Shown here: in pieces, positions 17,992 through 30,565 of the stretch
Layout of the letters: every line of letters begins with the position of its first letter
Position numbering within the stretch: the stretch's first letter is position 1
Source of the DNA: DASVBE01 sp963770375
Lineage (GTDB): Bacteria; Actinomycetota; Actinomycetes; Streptosporangiales; Streptosporangiaceae
Direction of reading: 5' to 3'
NCBI GenBank assembly: GCA_963770375.1
Contig: CAVYPM010000028.1
Span: forward strand, 62,001-126,000
Length of the DNA: 64,000 nt
The notes under the pieces: model-generated
The model's database searches: none
What the model was told of the DNA's origin: nothing
What the model saw: only the letters and a program-made list of their open reading frames with translations
Program-made: the position numbers and the translations under genes

Positions 17992-18924
17992 GTGGTCGCG
18001 CTCGGCGGCGGGCACGGCCTGTACGCCTCGCTGTCCGCGCTGCGCCGGGTGACCCGCCAGCTCACCGCGGTGGTCACGGTCGCCGACGACGGCGGGTCCA
18101 GCGGCCGGCTCCGGCGCGAGTTCGGCGTGCTGCCGCCCGGTGACCTGCGGATGGCGCTGGCCGCGCTGTGCGGCGACGATTCGTGGGGCACCACCTGGAG
18201 CCGGGTCGTGCAGCACCGCTTCACCGGCGACGGCGACCTGGGCGGGCACGCGGTCGGCAACGTGCTGATCGTCGCGCTGTGGGAGCTGCTCGGCGACACC
18301 GTGCAGGGCCTGGACTGGGTCGGCCGGCTGCTCGGCGCGCACGGCCGCGTGCTGCCCATGGCGGCCGTGCCGCTGGACCTCGCCGCCGAGGTCGAAGGGG
18401 CAGAGGAGGGCAGGCCGGACGAGATCACCACCGTTCGCGGCCAGGTGGCCTGCGCGACGACGCGGGGCCGGGTACGGTCGATCTCGCTGGTGCCGGCGGA
18501 CCCGCCCGCCTGCACCGAGGCAACAGAAGCCGTGCGTGCGGCGGATTGGGTGGTGCTCGGCCCCGGGTCCTGGTTCACCAGCGTGCTCCCGCACCTGATG
18601 GTCCCGCAGCTCGCCGAGGCGCTGCACCAGACCCCGGCCCGCCGGCTGGTGGCGCTGAACCTGGCGCCGCAGGCCGGGGAGACGGAGGGCTTTTCCCCGC
18701 ACGCCCACCTGGAGGTTCTCGCGGATCACGCACCGCAGCTGCAGATCGACGTGGTGCTGGCCGACCGCCAGGCCGCGGCGGACACGGCTGATGAGCTTGA
18801 GAAGGCGGCGGCCCGGCTGGGCGGCCGCCTGGTGCTGGCCGACCTGGCCATGGGGGACGGGTCACCGCGCCATGACCCGCTCCGGCTGGCAGGCGCATTC
18901 ATGCACATCTTCGAGGGGGAGTGA
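17992..18924 (+). CDS. yvcK: YvcK/CofD-like gluconeogenesis factor
   Basis: From GTG 17992 the protein is 310 residues and begins VVALGGGHG, the nucleotide-binding loop. Typical stretches follow: LTAVVTVADDGGSSGRLRRE, GVLPPGDLRMALAALC, GGHAVGNVLIVALWELLGD, VVLGPGSWFTSVLPHL. The family is needed for growth on gluconeogenic carbon and for cell-wall synthesis in other bacteria. Most actinomycete homologues have an extra 20-40 residues before this motif. An ATG at 17906 would give such a leader but in another frame, so either translation starts at 17992 without a good ribosome-binding site or there is an indel at about 17935-17985. Confidence 0.88.
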   Translation: MVALGGGHGLYASLSALRRVTRQLTAVVTVADDGGSSGRLRREFGVLPPGDLRMALAALCGDDSWGTTWSRVVQHRFTGDGDLGGHAVGNVLIVALWELLGDTVQGLDWVGRLLGAHGRVLPMAAVPLDLAAEVEGAEEGRPDEITTVRGQVACATTRGRVRSISLVPADPPACTEATEAVRAADWVVLGPGSWFTSVLPHLMVPQLAEALHQTPARRLVALNLAPQAGETEGFSPHAHLEVLADHAPQLQIDVVLADRQAAADTADELEKAAARLGGRLVLADLAMGDGSPRHDPLRLAGAFMHIFEGE

Positions 18925-18931
18925 CACGCCG

Positions 18932-19912
18932 ATGGCGATGACCAGCCTGGTCAAGGATGAGCTCAGCCGGGTCAGCGTGCTGAAGCCGTGCTGCCGCAAG
19001 GCCGAGGTATCCACGCTGCTGCGGTTCGCCGGCGGGCTGCACCTGGCCGCCGGGCGGATCGTGGTCGAGGCGGAGCTGGATACCGGCGCCGCGGCCCGGC
19101 GGCTGCGCAAGGACCTGGCCGAGGTCTTCGGCCATGCCTCCGAGCTGATCGTGCTGGCGCCCGGCGGCCTCCGCAAGGGCAACCGCTACCTGGTCCGGGT
19201 GGAGAAGGACGGGGAGAGCCTGGCCCGGCAGACCGGCCTGGTGGACAACCACGGCCGGCCGGTGCGCGGGCTGCCGCGGCAGGTCGTCGCCGGCACCACC
19301 TGCGACTGCGAGTCGGCCTGGCGCGGCGCGTTCCTGGCCCACGGGTCGCTCACCGAGCCGGGCCGGTCCATGTCCCTCGAGGTGACCTGCCCGGGTCCGG
19401 AGGTGGCGCTGGCCATGGTCGGCGCGGCCCGGCGGCTCAAGATCAGCGCCAAGGCCCGCGAGGTGCGCGGGGTGGACCGGGTGGTGGTCAAGGACGGGGA
19501 CGCGATCAGTGCCCTGCTGACCCGCCTCGGCGCCCACGACAGCGTGCTGGCCTGGGAGGACCGGCGGATGCGCCGCGAGGTGCGGGCCACCGCCAACCGG
19601 CTGGCCAACTTCGACGACGCCAACCTGCGGCGCAGCGCCCGGGCCGCGGTCGCCGCCGGGGCCCGGGTCGAGCGGGCCCTGGAGATCCTCGGCGAGGAGG
19701 CCCCCGCGCACCTGATCGTGGCGGGCGAGCTGCGGATCAAGCACCGTCAGGCCAGCCTGGAGGAGCTCGGCCAGCTGGCCGACCCGCCGCTGACCAAGGA
19801 CGCGATCGCGGGCCGGATCCGGCGGCTGCTGGCGCTGGCCGACCGGCGGGCCACCGAGCTGGGCGTGCCCACCACCGAGGCGGGCCTGACCGCCGACATG
19901 CTCATGCCCTGA
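18932..19912 (+). CDS. whiA: WhiA sporulation/cell-division regulator
   Basis: 326 residues, usual length. It begins MAMTSLVKDELSRV and has the degenerate LAGLIDADG homing-endonuclease-like N-terminal domain (KAEVSTLLRFAGGLHL, CDCESAWRGAFLAHGSLTEP) and a C-terminal helix-turn-helix (ASLEELGQLADPPLTKDAIAGRIRRLLALA). In Streptomyces WhiA works with WhiB to trigger sporulation septation; it is conserved even in non-sporulating actinobacteria. ATG 18932 is 7 bases after the yvcK stop, and GAGGGGGA lies 11 bases before it. ATG 18938 is a possible alternative. Confidence 0.95.
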   Translation: MAMTSLVKDELSRVSVLKPCCRKAEVSTLLRFAGGLHLAAGRIVVEAELDTGAAARRLRKDLAEVFGHASELIVLAPGGLRKGNRYLVRVEKDGESLARQTGLVDNHGRPVRGLPRQVVAGTTCDCESAWRGAFLAHGSLTEPGRSMSLEVTCPGPEVALAMVGAARRLKISAKAREVRGVDRVVVKDGDAISALLTRLGAHDSVLAWEDRRMRREVRATANRLANFDDANLRRSARAAVAAGARVERALEILGEEAPAHLIVAGELRIKHRQASLEELGQLADPPLTKDAIAGRIRRLLALADRRATELGVPTTEAGLTADMLMP

Positions 19913-20035
19913 CCGCGTTTGTCCGGCGGCGCAGGCCGGCCGGCGTTTCCGGTAGGTTCGGAGCCGGGCAAGCGGCGCAGCGCGGCGCCGGGTGGGCTCA
20001 TACCGGATGACCGACATACAGAGGAGAACGCAGCC

Positions 20036-21055
20036 GTGACCGTGCGGGTGGGCATCAACGGATTTGGCCGGATCGGCCGGAACTTCTGGCGGGCCGTGCA
20101 GGCCGGGGCCGGCTCGGGCGTGGAGATCGTCGCCGCGAACGACCTGGGCGACCTGGCGACGTTCGCGCACCTGCTGAAGTACGACACCGTGCTCGGCACC
20201 CTGGACCTGCCGGTCGCGGCCGGCGACGGCGTCATCACCGCGGGCCCGCACACGATCCGGATGCTGGCCGAGCGCGACCCGGCCGCGCTGCCCTGGGGCG
20301 ACCTCGGCGTGGACGTGGTGGTCGAGTCGACCGGCCGGTTCACCAAGGCCGCCGACGCGAGCAAGCACCTGGAGGCCGGGGCGCGGAAGGTCATCATCTC
20401 CGCGCCGGCCAGCGGCGAGGACATCACGATCGTGATGGGCGTCAACGACAGCCAGTACGACCCGGCCGCGCACCACATCATCTCGAACGCCTCCTGCACC
20501 ACCAACTGCGTCGCGCCGATGGCCAAGGTCATGATGGAGAGCTTCGGCATCGTCCGCGGCCTGATGACCACGATCCATGCGTACACCAGCGACCAGGTCC
20601 TCCAGGACTTCCCGCACAAGGACCTGCGCCGGGCCCGGGCCGCCGCGCAGAACATCATCCCCACCACCACCGGCGCGGCCAAGGCCACCTCGCTGGTCCT
20701 GCCCGAGCTCAAGGGCAAGCTGGACGGGCTGTCCATGCGCGTCCCGGTGATCGACGGGTCGGTCACCGACCTGGTTGTCCAGGTCGAGCGCGAGGCCAGC
20801 ATCGCGCAGGTCAACGAGGCCTTCCAGGCCGCCGCGGAGGGCCCGCTCAAGGGCTACCTGCACTACACCGCCGACCCGATCGTGTCCTCCGACATCGTCG
20901 GCAGCCCGTACTCGTGCACGTTCGACTCCTCGCTGACGATGGCGCACGGCGACCAGGTCAAGATCATCGGCTGGTACGACAACGAGTGGGGCTACTCCAG
21001 CCGGCTCGCCGACCTGGCCGCCCTGGTCGGCACCAGCCTGCCCGCCCGGTCATGA
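20036..21055 (+). CDS. gap: glyceraldehyde-3-phosphate dehydrogenase
   Basis: 339 residues. NAD-binding motif VGINGFGRIGRNFWRA at the N-terminus, catalytic Cys in SNASCTTNCVAPM, base-providing His in TTIHAYTSDQ, and WYDNEWGYSSRL at the C-terminus. It interconverts glyceraldehyde 3-phosphate and 1,3-bisphosphoglycerate. GTG 20036 has GAGGAG 9 bases upstream; an upstream extension of the frame has no family homology. It overlaps pgk by four bases, giving a gap-pgk-tpiA operon. Confidence 0.97.
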   Translation: MTVRVGINGFGRIGRNFWRAVQAGAGSGVEIVAANDLGDLATFAHLLKYDTVLGTLDLPVAAGDGVITAGPHTIRMLAERDPAALPWGDLGVDVVVESTGRFTKAADASKHLEAGARKVIISAPASGEDITIVMGVNDSQYDPAAHHIISNASCTTNCVAPMAKVMMESFGIVRGLMTTIHAYTSDQVLQDFPHKDLRRARAAAQNIIPTTTGAAKATSLVLPELKGKLDGLSMRVPVIDGSVTDLVVQVEREASIAQVNEAFQAAAEGPLKGYLHYTADPIVSSDIVGSPYSCTFDSSLTMAHGDQVKIIGWYDNEWGYSSRLADLAALVGTSLPARS

Positions 21056-22265
21056 GGAGCGTCGACGACCTCGACGTCGCCGGCCGGACGGTGCTGCTGC
21101 GCGCCGACCTGAACGTGCCGCTGGACGGCAGCCAGATCACCGACGACGGCCGGATCCGGGCCAGCCTCCCGGTCATCAGCAAGCTGGCCGGCCGGGGCGC
21201 CAGGGTCGCGGTCCTGGCCCACCTGGGCCGGCCCAAGGGCGCCTCGTTCGCCGAGCGGGCCGCGGGCGGCCCGTCACTGCGGCCGGTCGCGCAGCGGCTC
21301 GGCGAGCTGCTCGGCAGCCACGTGCCGCTGGCCGCCGACGTGGCCGGGCCCTCCGCTGCGGAAACGGTGGCCGGGCTGTCCGCCGGGCAGGTCGCGCTGC
21401 TGGAGAACGTCCGCTTCGAGCCCGCCGAGACCAGCAAGGACGACGCCGAGCGGGCCGGCCTGGCCCGCCAGCTCGCCGCGCTCGGCGACTGCTACGTGGG
21501 CGACGGCTTCGGCGCGGTGCACCGCAGGCACGCCAGCGTCTACGACCTGCCCGCGCTGCTCCCGCACGCGGCCGGCGACCTGGTGCTCAGCGAGCTGGCC
21601 GTGCTGCGCAATCTGGCCGCCGGCCCGGAACGGCCGTACGTGGTCGTGCTCGGCGGGGCCAAGCCGTCGGACAAGCTGGCCGTCATCGGCGCGCTGCTGG
21701 ACACCGCGGACCGGCTGCTCATCGGCGGCGGCATGGCCTACACGTTCCTCAAGGCGCAGGGCCACGAGGTCGGCAAGTCGCTGCTGGAGGCCGACCAGGT
21801 CCCGCAGGTCACCGAGGTCATGGCGGAAGCCGAGCGGCGCGGGGTGGAGATCGTGCTGCCGGTGGACCTGGTCGCCGCGGCCGGCTTCGCCCCGGACGCC
21901 GAGCACTCCGTGGTCCCGGTCACCAGCTTCCCGGCCGACCGGGAAGGGGTGGACATCGGCCCGGCCACCCGTGAGCTGTTCGCGGCCCATCTGGCCGACG
22001 CCAGGACCGTGTTCTGGAACGGCCCGGTCGGGGTGTTCGAGTTCCCGGCCTTCGCGGCCGGCACCCGGGCCGTCGCCGCGGCGATCAGCCGGGTCCACGG
22101 CCTGACCGTGGTCGGCGGCGGCGACTCCGCCGCCGCGGTCCGCGCGCTCGGCTTCGCCGAGTCGGACTTCTCCCACATCTCCACCGGCGGCGGGGCCAGC
22201 CTGGAGTACCTGGAGGGCAAGGAACTGCCCGGGCTGGCCGCGCTGGAAGCGGCCGGGGGGCAGCC

Positions 22266-22269
<4 letters not shown>
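21052..22269 (+). CDS. pgk: phosphoglycerate kinase
   Basis: 405 residues. The substrate loop RADLNVPLDG, the HLGRPKG motif, the GDGFGAVHRRHAS stretch and the ATP-binding GGGDSAAAVRALGF are all in place. One variation is visible: the usual 'F.N.AFG..HR.HAS' reads YVGDGFGAVHRRHAS. The enzyme transfers the acyl phosphate of 1,3-bisphosphoglycerate to ADP. Translation is probably coupled to gap (ATGA overlap) and to tpiA (GTGA overlap). Confidence 0.97.
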
Positions 22270-23063
<794 letters not shown>

Positions 23064-23099
23064 GCTTGGCGCCAGCGCCTGGAGGGACGAGAAACAGCA

Positions 23100-23327
23100 G
23101 TGGAAATCGGAGTATCGGTTGTTCTGATCATCACCAGTTTGCTGATGATCGTGCTGGTCCTGCTGCACAAAGGTAAGGGCGGTGGCCTGTCCGACCTTTT
23201 CGGCGGCGGCGTCTCGTCCTCCCTGGGCTCATCGTCCGTGGTCGAGCGGAACCTGGACCGGATAACTATCTTCACCGGGGTCCTGTGGTTCCTGTGCATC
23301 GTCGCACTTGGCTTGCTGATCAAGTAA
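23100..23327 (+). CDS. secG: preprotein translocase subunit SecG
   Basis: 75 residues with two membrane helices (VSVVLIITSLLMIVLVLLHK and FTGVLWFLCIVALGLLIK) joined by the Gly/Ser-rich loop KGKGGGLSDLFGGGVSSSLG that typifies SecG. It is the accessory subunit of the SecYEG channel. GTG 23100 has GGAGGGAC 11 bases upstream. Its place after tpiA is conserved in actinobacteria. Confidence 0.95.
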   Translation: MEIGVSVVLIITSLLMIVLVLLHKGKGGGLSDLFGGGVSSSLGSSSVVERNLDRITIFTGVLWFLCIVALGLLIK

Positions 23328-23405
23328 GACGGCGGGCAGTAGCCCGGTATGCAGTAGCCCGGCACGCAGGGTCAGGCTGGTCGTGAGCGAAGGCAAGGGA
23401 TAGCT

Positions 23406-23741
23406 GTGAGCAGTGGCAACGCCATCCGTGGCAGCCGGGTAGGCGCGGGTCCGATGGGCGAGGCGGAGCGTGGCGAGGCTGCGCCGCGGGTCCGGGTTTC
23501 CTTCTGGTGCTGCAACCAGCACGAGACCGTGCCCAGCTTTGCCAGTGACGCCCCGGTGCCGGAGACCTGGGACTGCCCGCGCTGCGGTTTCCCGGCCGGC
23601 CAGGACCAGGCGAACCCGCCCGCCCCGCCGCACGCCGAGCCGTACAAGACCCACCTGGCTTACGTGAAGGAGCGGCGCAACGACACCGACGGCGCCGCGA
23701 TCCTGGCCGAGGCCCTGGACCGGCTCCGCCGGGGCGCCTGA
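23406..23741 (+). CDS. rbpA: RNA polymerase-binding protein RbpA
   Basis: 111 residues. The zinc-binding core reads SFWCCNQHETVPSFA...TWDCPRCGFPAGQD, followed by a basic linker and the sigma-interaction helix (YVKERRNDTDGAAILAEALDRLR). RbpA binds principal sigma factors and RNA polymerase and stabilises open promoter complexes. GTG 23406 is the first start in frame; an internal ATG 17 codons later would still keep the zinc core. Its stop lies only 15 bases from the stop of the convergent reductase gene. Confidence 0.95.
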   Translation: MSSGNAIRGSRVGAGPMGEAERGEAAPRVRVSFWCCNQHETVPSFASDAPVPETWDCPRCGFPAGQDQANPPAPPHAEPYKTHLAYVKERRNDTDGAAILAEALDRLRRGA

Positions 23742-23756
23742 TCTGGCCGCACGGGC

Positions 23757-24542
23757 CTACTGCCGGACGTACCGGCACAGCAGGAAGCCGCCGTCCGCGA
23801 TCACGTGAGCGAGCCGCAGGCCGGCCCGGTCCGGCGGGACGTCCCCGCCGCCCATCACGCCGGATCCGATGATCCGCCCGGCCTGGCCGCCCGCCAGCAG
23901 CGGGCTCACGGTCAGGCACAGCTCGTCGAGCAGGCCCGCCGCGGCCACCTGGCCGAGCAGGTGCGGGCCGCCCTCCAGCAGGATGCGCCGGAGGCCGCGG
24001 TCGGCCAGCGCGGCCACCGCGGCGGCCGGGTCGATCGTCTCGGCGCCGGTCACCACCAGGTCGGCGTGCCTGGTCACCGCCGCCTGGGCCGGACCCGGAG
24101 CGGCACCGGTGGTCAGCACGATCGTCCGGGCGCTGTCCGGGGACTCGGTGAGCAGCGGGCTGTCCAGGTCGAGATCCAGGCGCCGGGTGAGCACCGCGAT
24201 CGGGGTGGTCGGCGGCCGGCCCGCTCTCAGCTCCGGCCAGGCCTCGTCTGGCGTCATCGGCCGGTACTTCTCCGCCCGGGCGGTTCCCGCGCCGACCATG
24301 ATCACGTCGGCCAGGCTGCGCAGGATGGAGAAGACCTGCCGGTCGCCCTCGCTGGACAGCCCGGCTGACTTGCCCGCCACGGTGGCCGCGCCGTCCGCGC
24401 TGGCCACCATGTTGGCGCGTACCCAGGGCCGGCCGGCCAGCGGCGGGTAGGCGTACAAGCGGGCCAGTTCGGTCACCCCAGCGCGGCCCGGGGCCACTGG
24501 CCCGATCGGCGGCGGCGCGGTGGCCGGGAAGATCAGCTCCAT
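23757..24542 (-). CDS. RibD C-terminal-like pyrimidine reductase
   Basis: 261 residues with the dihydrofolate-reductase-like fold of the RibD C-terminal domain: RPWVRANMVASADGAATV, SLADVIMVGAGTARAEKYRP, RILLEGGPHLLGQV and LCLTVSPLLAGG. There is no deaminase domain, so it is a stand-alone reductase similar to mycobacterial Rv2671. Such proteins use NAD(P)H; the true substrate (riboflavin intermediate or a folate) is not settled. ATG start at 24542. It is followed on the same strand, upstream, by glgX. Confidence 0.85.
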   Translation of the reverse strand: MELIFPATAPPPIGPVAPGRAGVTELARLYAYPPLAGRPWVRANMVASADGAATVAGKSAGLSSEGDRQVFSILRSLADVIMVGAGTARAEKYRPMTPDEAWPELRAGRPPTTPIAVLTRRLDLDLDSPLLTESPDSARTIVLTTGAAPGPAQAAVTRHADLVVTGAETIDPAAAVAALADRGLRRILLEGGPHLLGQVAAAGLLDELCLTVSPLLAGGQAGRIIGSGVMGGGDVPPDRAGLRLAHVIADGGFLLCRYVRQ

Positions 24543-24579
24543 GCCCAGCAGTCAACCAGACCCGGTCAGCCGGTGCCGG

Positions 24580-26742
<2,163 letters not shown>

Positions 26743-26827
26743 CCTTCGACATTACCCGCCGGTCTGGCGCCCATCCCAGGACCGCAGGCCAGGGCGGCAT
26801 GTCGTGCGGCCGGCGCGCAAAGACCGG

Positions 26828-28568
26828 TCAGCCCGCCGGGCGGGGGAGGAACCGGTCCAGGACGGGCGGGAGGTCAAGGCCGTCCGGCAGCGTGCCGAAC
26901 GGCAGCGCAGGCCCGGCCAGCCCGCCGGCCGCCGCGCCAGCCTGCGGCCCGAGCCGGGACGCGCAGAACACACTGGCTACCGCGGCCGGCGCATGCCGGG
27001 CCAGCAGCCCGGCCTGCAGCACCACCGCGATGAGACCGGCCAGCCGGCGCGCCTGGTACTCGGCGGCCGGCCCGCGGCCGTTCCCCGCGCCGCCCGCCGC
27101 CCCGGCCGCCGGCCGGCGGCACCGCGTCGCGCAGCGCGGCGATGGCCGCGTCCAGCCGCGGGTCCGCGCCGGCCGCGAGCTCCGCCTCGGCCAGCAGCGC
27201 CTCCCCGGCGGCCGGGGAACGGCTCAGCGCGCGCAGCACGTCCAGTGCGGTGATGTTGCCCGAGCCTTCCCACACCGAGTTGAGCGGCGCCTCCCGGTAC
27301 AGCCGCGGCAGGTCAGACTCCTCCACGTAGCCGTTCCCGCCCAGGCATTCCAGCGCCTCGGCGGCCACCGTCGGGGCCCGCTTGCACACCCAGAACTTGG
27401 CCGCGGGCAGCGCGATGCGCAGCAGCGCAGCCTGCTCCGCGTCGCCACGGGCGGCCTGGTCGGCCGCGCTGGCCAGCCGCATCGCCAGCGTCGTCGCGGC
27501 CTCGGATTCCGCCGCCAGGTCGGCCAGCACCGAGGTCATCAGCGGATGGGAGATCAGCGGGGCGCCGAAGGTCCGGCGGCCCGCCGCGTAGTGCACCGCG
27601 GTGACGCAGGCCTGGCGCATGATCGCGGCGCTGCCCAGCACGCAGTCAAGACGGGTGGCGCTGACCATCTCGATGATCGTCCGCACGCCCCGGCCCGGCT
27701 CGCCGACCAGCCAGGCCAGCGCCGCGTCGTACTCCACCTCGGCCGACGCGTTGGACCGGTTGCCGAGCTTGTCCTTCAGCCGCTGGATCGCCACGCTGTT
27801 GCGGGTCCCGTCCGGCCGCACCCGGGGCAGCAGGAAGCAGCTCAGCCCTTCCGGGGCCTGGGCCAGCACCAGGAACAGGTCGGACATCGGCGCCGAGCAG
27901 AACCATTTGTGCCCGGTCAGCAGGTAGCCGCCCGCACCGTCGGGCACCGCGCGGGTGGTGTTCGCGCGCACGTCCGAGCCGCCCTGCTTCTCGGTCATGC
28001 CCATGCCCGCGATCAGCCCGGCCTTGCCGTCCGGGAGCGCCAGCCCCGGGTCGTACCGGCGGGACGCCAGCAGCGGGCCGAACCGGGCCGCCAGATCCGG
28101 CGCGTGGCGCAGCGCGGGCATCGCGGCGTAGGTCATGCTGACCGGGCAGCCGTGCCCGGCCTCGGCCTGCGACCAGACGTAGAACCCGGCCGCCCGGGCC
28201 AGGTGCGCGCCGGGCACCGGATCCGCCCAGGGCGCGGCGTGCAGGCCATGGCTGACCGCCACCGTCATCAGCTCGTGCCAGGCCGGGTGGAACTCGACCT
28301 CGTCGATCCGGTGCCCGCGGGCGTCGTGCGTGCGCAGCACCGGCGGGTTCGTGTTGGCCTGCCGGGCCAGCGCCTGCGTGACCGCCGACCCGGCCCGCCG
28401 GCCGAGGTCGTGCACGCCCGCGGCGGCCCAGCCCGCGCCGTCGCGTTCCAGCGCGGCCAGCAGCGCCGGGTCATCGGCCACGTCGTAATCCGCCAGCGGC
28501 GGCACCTGGTTGCTGACCTCGTGGGTGACATGCGGGCCGGCCTGGCCCACCAGCGCGTCCTGGCTCAT
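26828..28568 (-). CDS. AidB-like acyl-CoA dehydrogenase, frameshifted near the C-terminus
   Basis: The main frame from ATG 28568 gives about 485 residues of an AidB-type flavoprotein: THEVSNQVPPLADYDV, MGMTEKQGGSDVRANTT, YLLTGHKWFCSAP, YEPS-like LGGNGYVEESDLPRLYREAP and WEGSGNI. AidB-type proteins bind FAD and DNA and take part in the adaptive response to alkylation; other members act on branched acyl-CoAs. After residue 485 the family-like ending (VVLQAGLLARHAPAAVASVF, FGTLPDGLDL) lies in the next frame and ends at 26828. The shift, one surplus base, falls in a GGC/GCC-rich tract at about 27080-27124. The start overlaps the preceding gene's stop by one base. Confidence 0.8.
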
Positions 28569-29670
28569 CAGTGCCTCCCAGGGCGATCAGATCCACCCTT
28601 AGCACTATCAGGATTGGTTACGGCTGTCAGGCGCGGGCCCCGGCCGGCGGAGCCAGCCAGCACTCGCTCGCGGAGGGCCGCGGCGCTGTTTTCCTGACGA
28701 GCGATGAGGCGCGACGAAGGAGCGCCGAGGGAGCGAGGAGGGAAGGCAGCGCCCTCCAGCGGCCCGCAGCGAGCGGCTAGCACGGCCCGCCCGGCAGTGA
28801 CCGCCATGGCGGGACGGCCCAGCGCCCCCGCGTAGCGGCGCAGCACCAGGTCAGCCACCTCCGGAGCGGCACCAAGCGCCGCCGACACCGCGACCGCCCC
28901 GGCCGCCAGGGACGACGCCGCGATCCGGTCCGCGAAGAACCCGGGCGCGAGCAGATACGTCGCCACGACCACCCGCCGGGCGCCGGCCCGCCGCAGGCTG
29001 GCCACCGCCTCGGCGGGGGACGGGGCGGCCGCGGCCGCGAAGGCCGGAACCACCGCCCGCCAGCCCCGCGCGGCCTGCCACTGCCGGGCCAGCGCGGCGA
29101 TGACCTCGTTGGACTCCGGCCGGGCCGAGCCGGCCGCGGCCAGCACCACCGAGGTTTCCGCGGCCGGCCAGGCCGCCGCGCCGGCCTCGGCCATCCGCCG
29201 GTCGAGGGCGCGCAGCAGCAGCGGGTCGGGCCCGAGCGGGTCGCCGTAGCGGATGTCCAGTCCCGGCCGCGCCGCGCTGGCCTCAGCCAGCAGCGCGGGC
29301 AGGTCCACCTCGCTGTGATACGCCGCGGTCAGCAGCAGCGGCAGCACCACCACGGTCCCCGGCGCGGCGTGTGCCGGGGCTGCGCGCACCAGCCAGTGCG
29401 CCGAGCACCTGGCCGACCGACGGCGGTGCGTGCCCGAGAAACGCCGTGCGGATATCAGGCTCCGGCCTCGTGCCGCCCGGCCAGCCCGCGGACCAGCCCC
29501 ATCAGCTCCTGCGTGCTCGCTGCGGCGCGCGGGTCGGCACTGCCGTGCGCGACCGCGACCAGCGGCGGCTGCCGTCCGCCTGGACCGCCGGGGGCGTCCC
29601 GGCGGGTCAGGCGGTGCGGATAGGGCGGGTCAAGCGGGCGGACCGGACGGGTCAGAGATGGATACCGCAT
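28568..29670 (-). CDS. sirohydrochlorin chelatase (CbiX/SirB-like), two frameshifts
   Basis: Three frames together give one protein. Frame 1, upstream of 29455, encodes RQPPLVAVAHGSADPRAAA, the N-terminal metal-site His motif. Frame 2, between about 29383 and 29455, encodes DIRTAFLGHAPPSVGQVL. Frame 3, to the stop at 28568, encodes GTVVVLPLLLTAAYHSEVDL with the second His site and the rest of two chelatase-like repeats. The enzyme inserts Fe into sirohydrochlorin to give siroheme, the cofactor of the nearby NirA, so the context fits well. Both shifts equal one surplus base; the second is in a GCGCGC tract. The start is uncertain: ATG 29670 overlaps the end of cysH. Confidence 0.72.
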
Positions 29671-30326
29671 TCGGTCTTGCCCGTGCCGGTCCACCGGCCG
29701 CTGCGCGGGTCCGCGCCCGGCTCCACCCGGGCCGTGCAGGTGGCACAGCCGATGGACGGGTAGCCGTCGTAGACCAGCGGGTTGACCAGCACGCCGTGCT
29801 CGGTGATGTAGGCGTCGACCTGGTCCTGGGTCCACCCGACGATGGGGTTGACCTTGACCATCTGGCGCCGCTCGTTCCACTCGACGACCTTGGTGTCGCT
29901 GCGCGCGCTGGTCTCCTCCCGGCGCACGCCGGTGATCCACGCGTCGTAGGGGCCCAGGGCCTGCTCGAGCGGCACGACCTTGCGCAGGTAGCAGCACAGG
30001 TCCGGGTTACGGCCGTAGAGCCGCGGCCCGAGCTCGGCGTCCTGCTCGGCGACCGTGCGGGACGGTGTGACGTTGATCACGTTCACCGGGTAGACCGCTT
30101 CGACCGCGTCCCTGGTGCCGATGGTCTCGGCGAAGTGGTAGCCGGTGTCGAGGAAGACAACGTCGATACCGGGCTTCACACGGGAGGCAAGGTGGATGAC
30201 CACCGCGTCGCTCATCGACGAGGTGATGCAGATCCGGTCACCGAAGGTGTCCGTCGCCCACTTGATGACGTCCTCGGCGGGTGCCTCGGCCAGGGCGTCC
30301 TGCGCTTCCGTGACCAGCCTCTCCAT
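29652..30326 (-). CDS. cysH: adenylylsulfate (APS) reductase, CysH family
   Basis: 224 residues from ATG 30326, where an AGGAGG site lies 11 bases upstream; the frame continues further upstream without family similarity. ITSSMSDAVVIHLA forms the nucleotide-binding loop. Two Cys pairs, CCYLRKV and CATC, mark the 4Fe-4S type that reduces APS rather than PAPS, and the C-terminal catalytic motif is ECGIHL. It makes sulfite for NirA. It lies in one transcription unit with nirA, a small zinc-ribbon gene and the sirohydrochlorin chelatase. Confidence 0.94.
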   Translation of the reverse strand: MERLVTEAQDALAEAPAEDVIKWATDTFGDRICITSSMSDAVVIHLASRVKPGIDVVFLDTGYHFAETIGTRDAVEAVYPVNVINVTPSRTVAEQDAELGPRLYGRNPDLCCYLRKVVPLEQALGPYDAWITGVRREETSARSDTKVVEWNERRQMVKVNPIVGWTQDQVDAYITEHGVLVNPLVYDGYPSIGCATCTARVEPGADPRSGRWTGTGKTECGIHL

Positions 30327-30403
30327 ACCGATGCCATCCTCCTGGCGCTGTCGTTCCTTCGGATCAGAGGAACCTACCCGGTCCGGCCGGGTCTGAACGG
30401 GCC

Positions 30404-30565
30404 TCACCGGATGCCTCCGGTTCTCCCGTAGCGTAGCCGGAAGGAGCGCACGCAACTGCGGCAATGCCAGCTGCCATCGGTTTCCTCCGGCTCAAGATCT
30501 TCCTCGCCACAGTACGGGCAGTAAAAGGGAACCGCACGCTCCGCAGCAAATGTCGAGTGACTCAT
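30404..30565 (-). CDS. small zinc-ribbon protein between nirA and cysH
   Basis: A 53-residue protein starting MSHSTFAAERAVPFYCPYCG and ending ...RSFRLRYGRTGGIR. Two pairs of Cys, CPYCG and CRSC, 20 residues apart, form a rubredoxin-like zinc ribbon. The ATG overlaps the nirA stop (ATGA), so it is translationally coupled. Streptomyces sulfite-reduction operons carry a similar small gene at the same place (stated from memory). It may bind Fe or Zn and assist NirA or CysH; the function is not established. Confidence 0.82.
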   Translation of the reverse strand: MSHSTFAAERAVPFYCPYCGEEDLEPEETDGSWHCRSCVRSFRLRYGRTGGIR

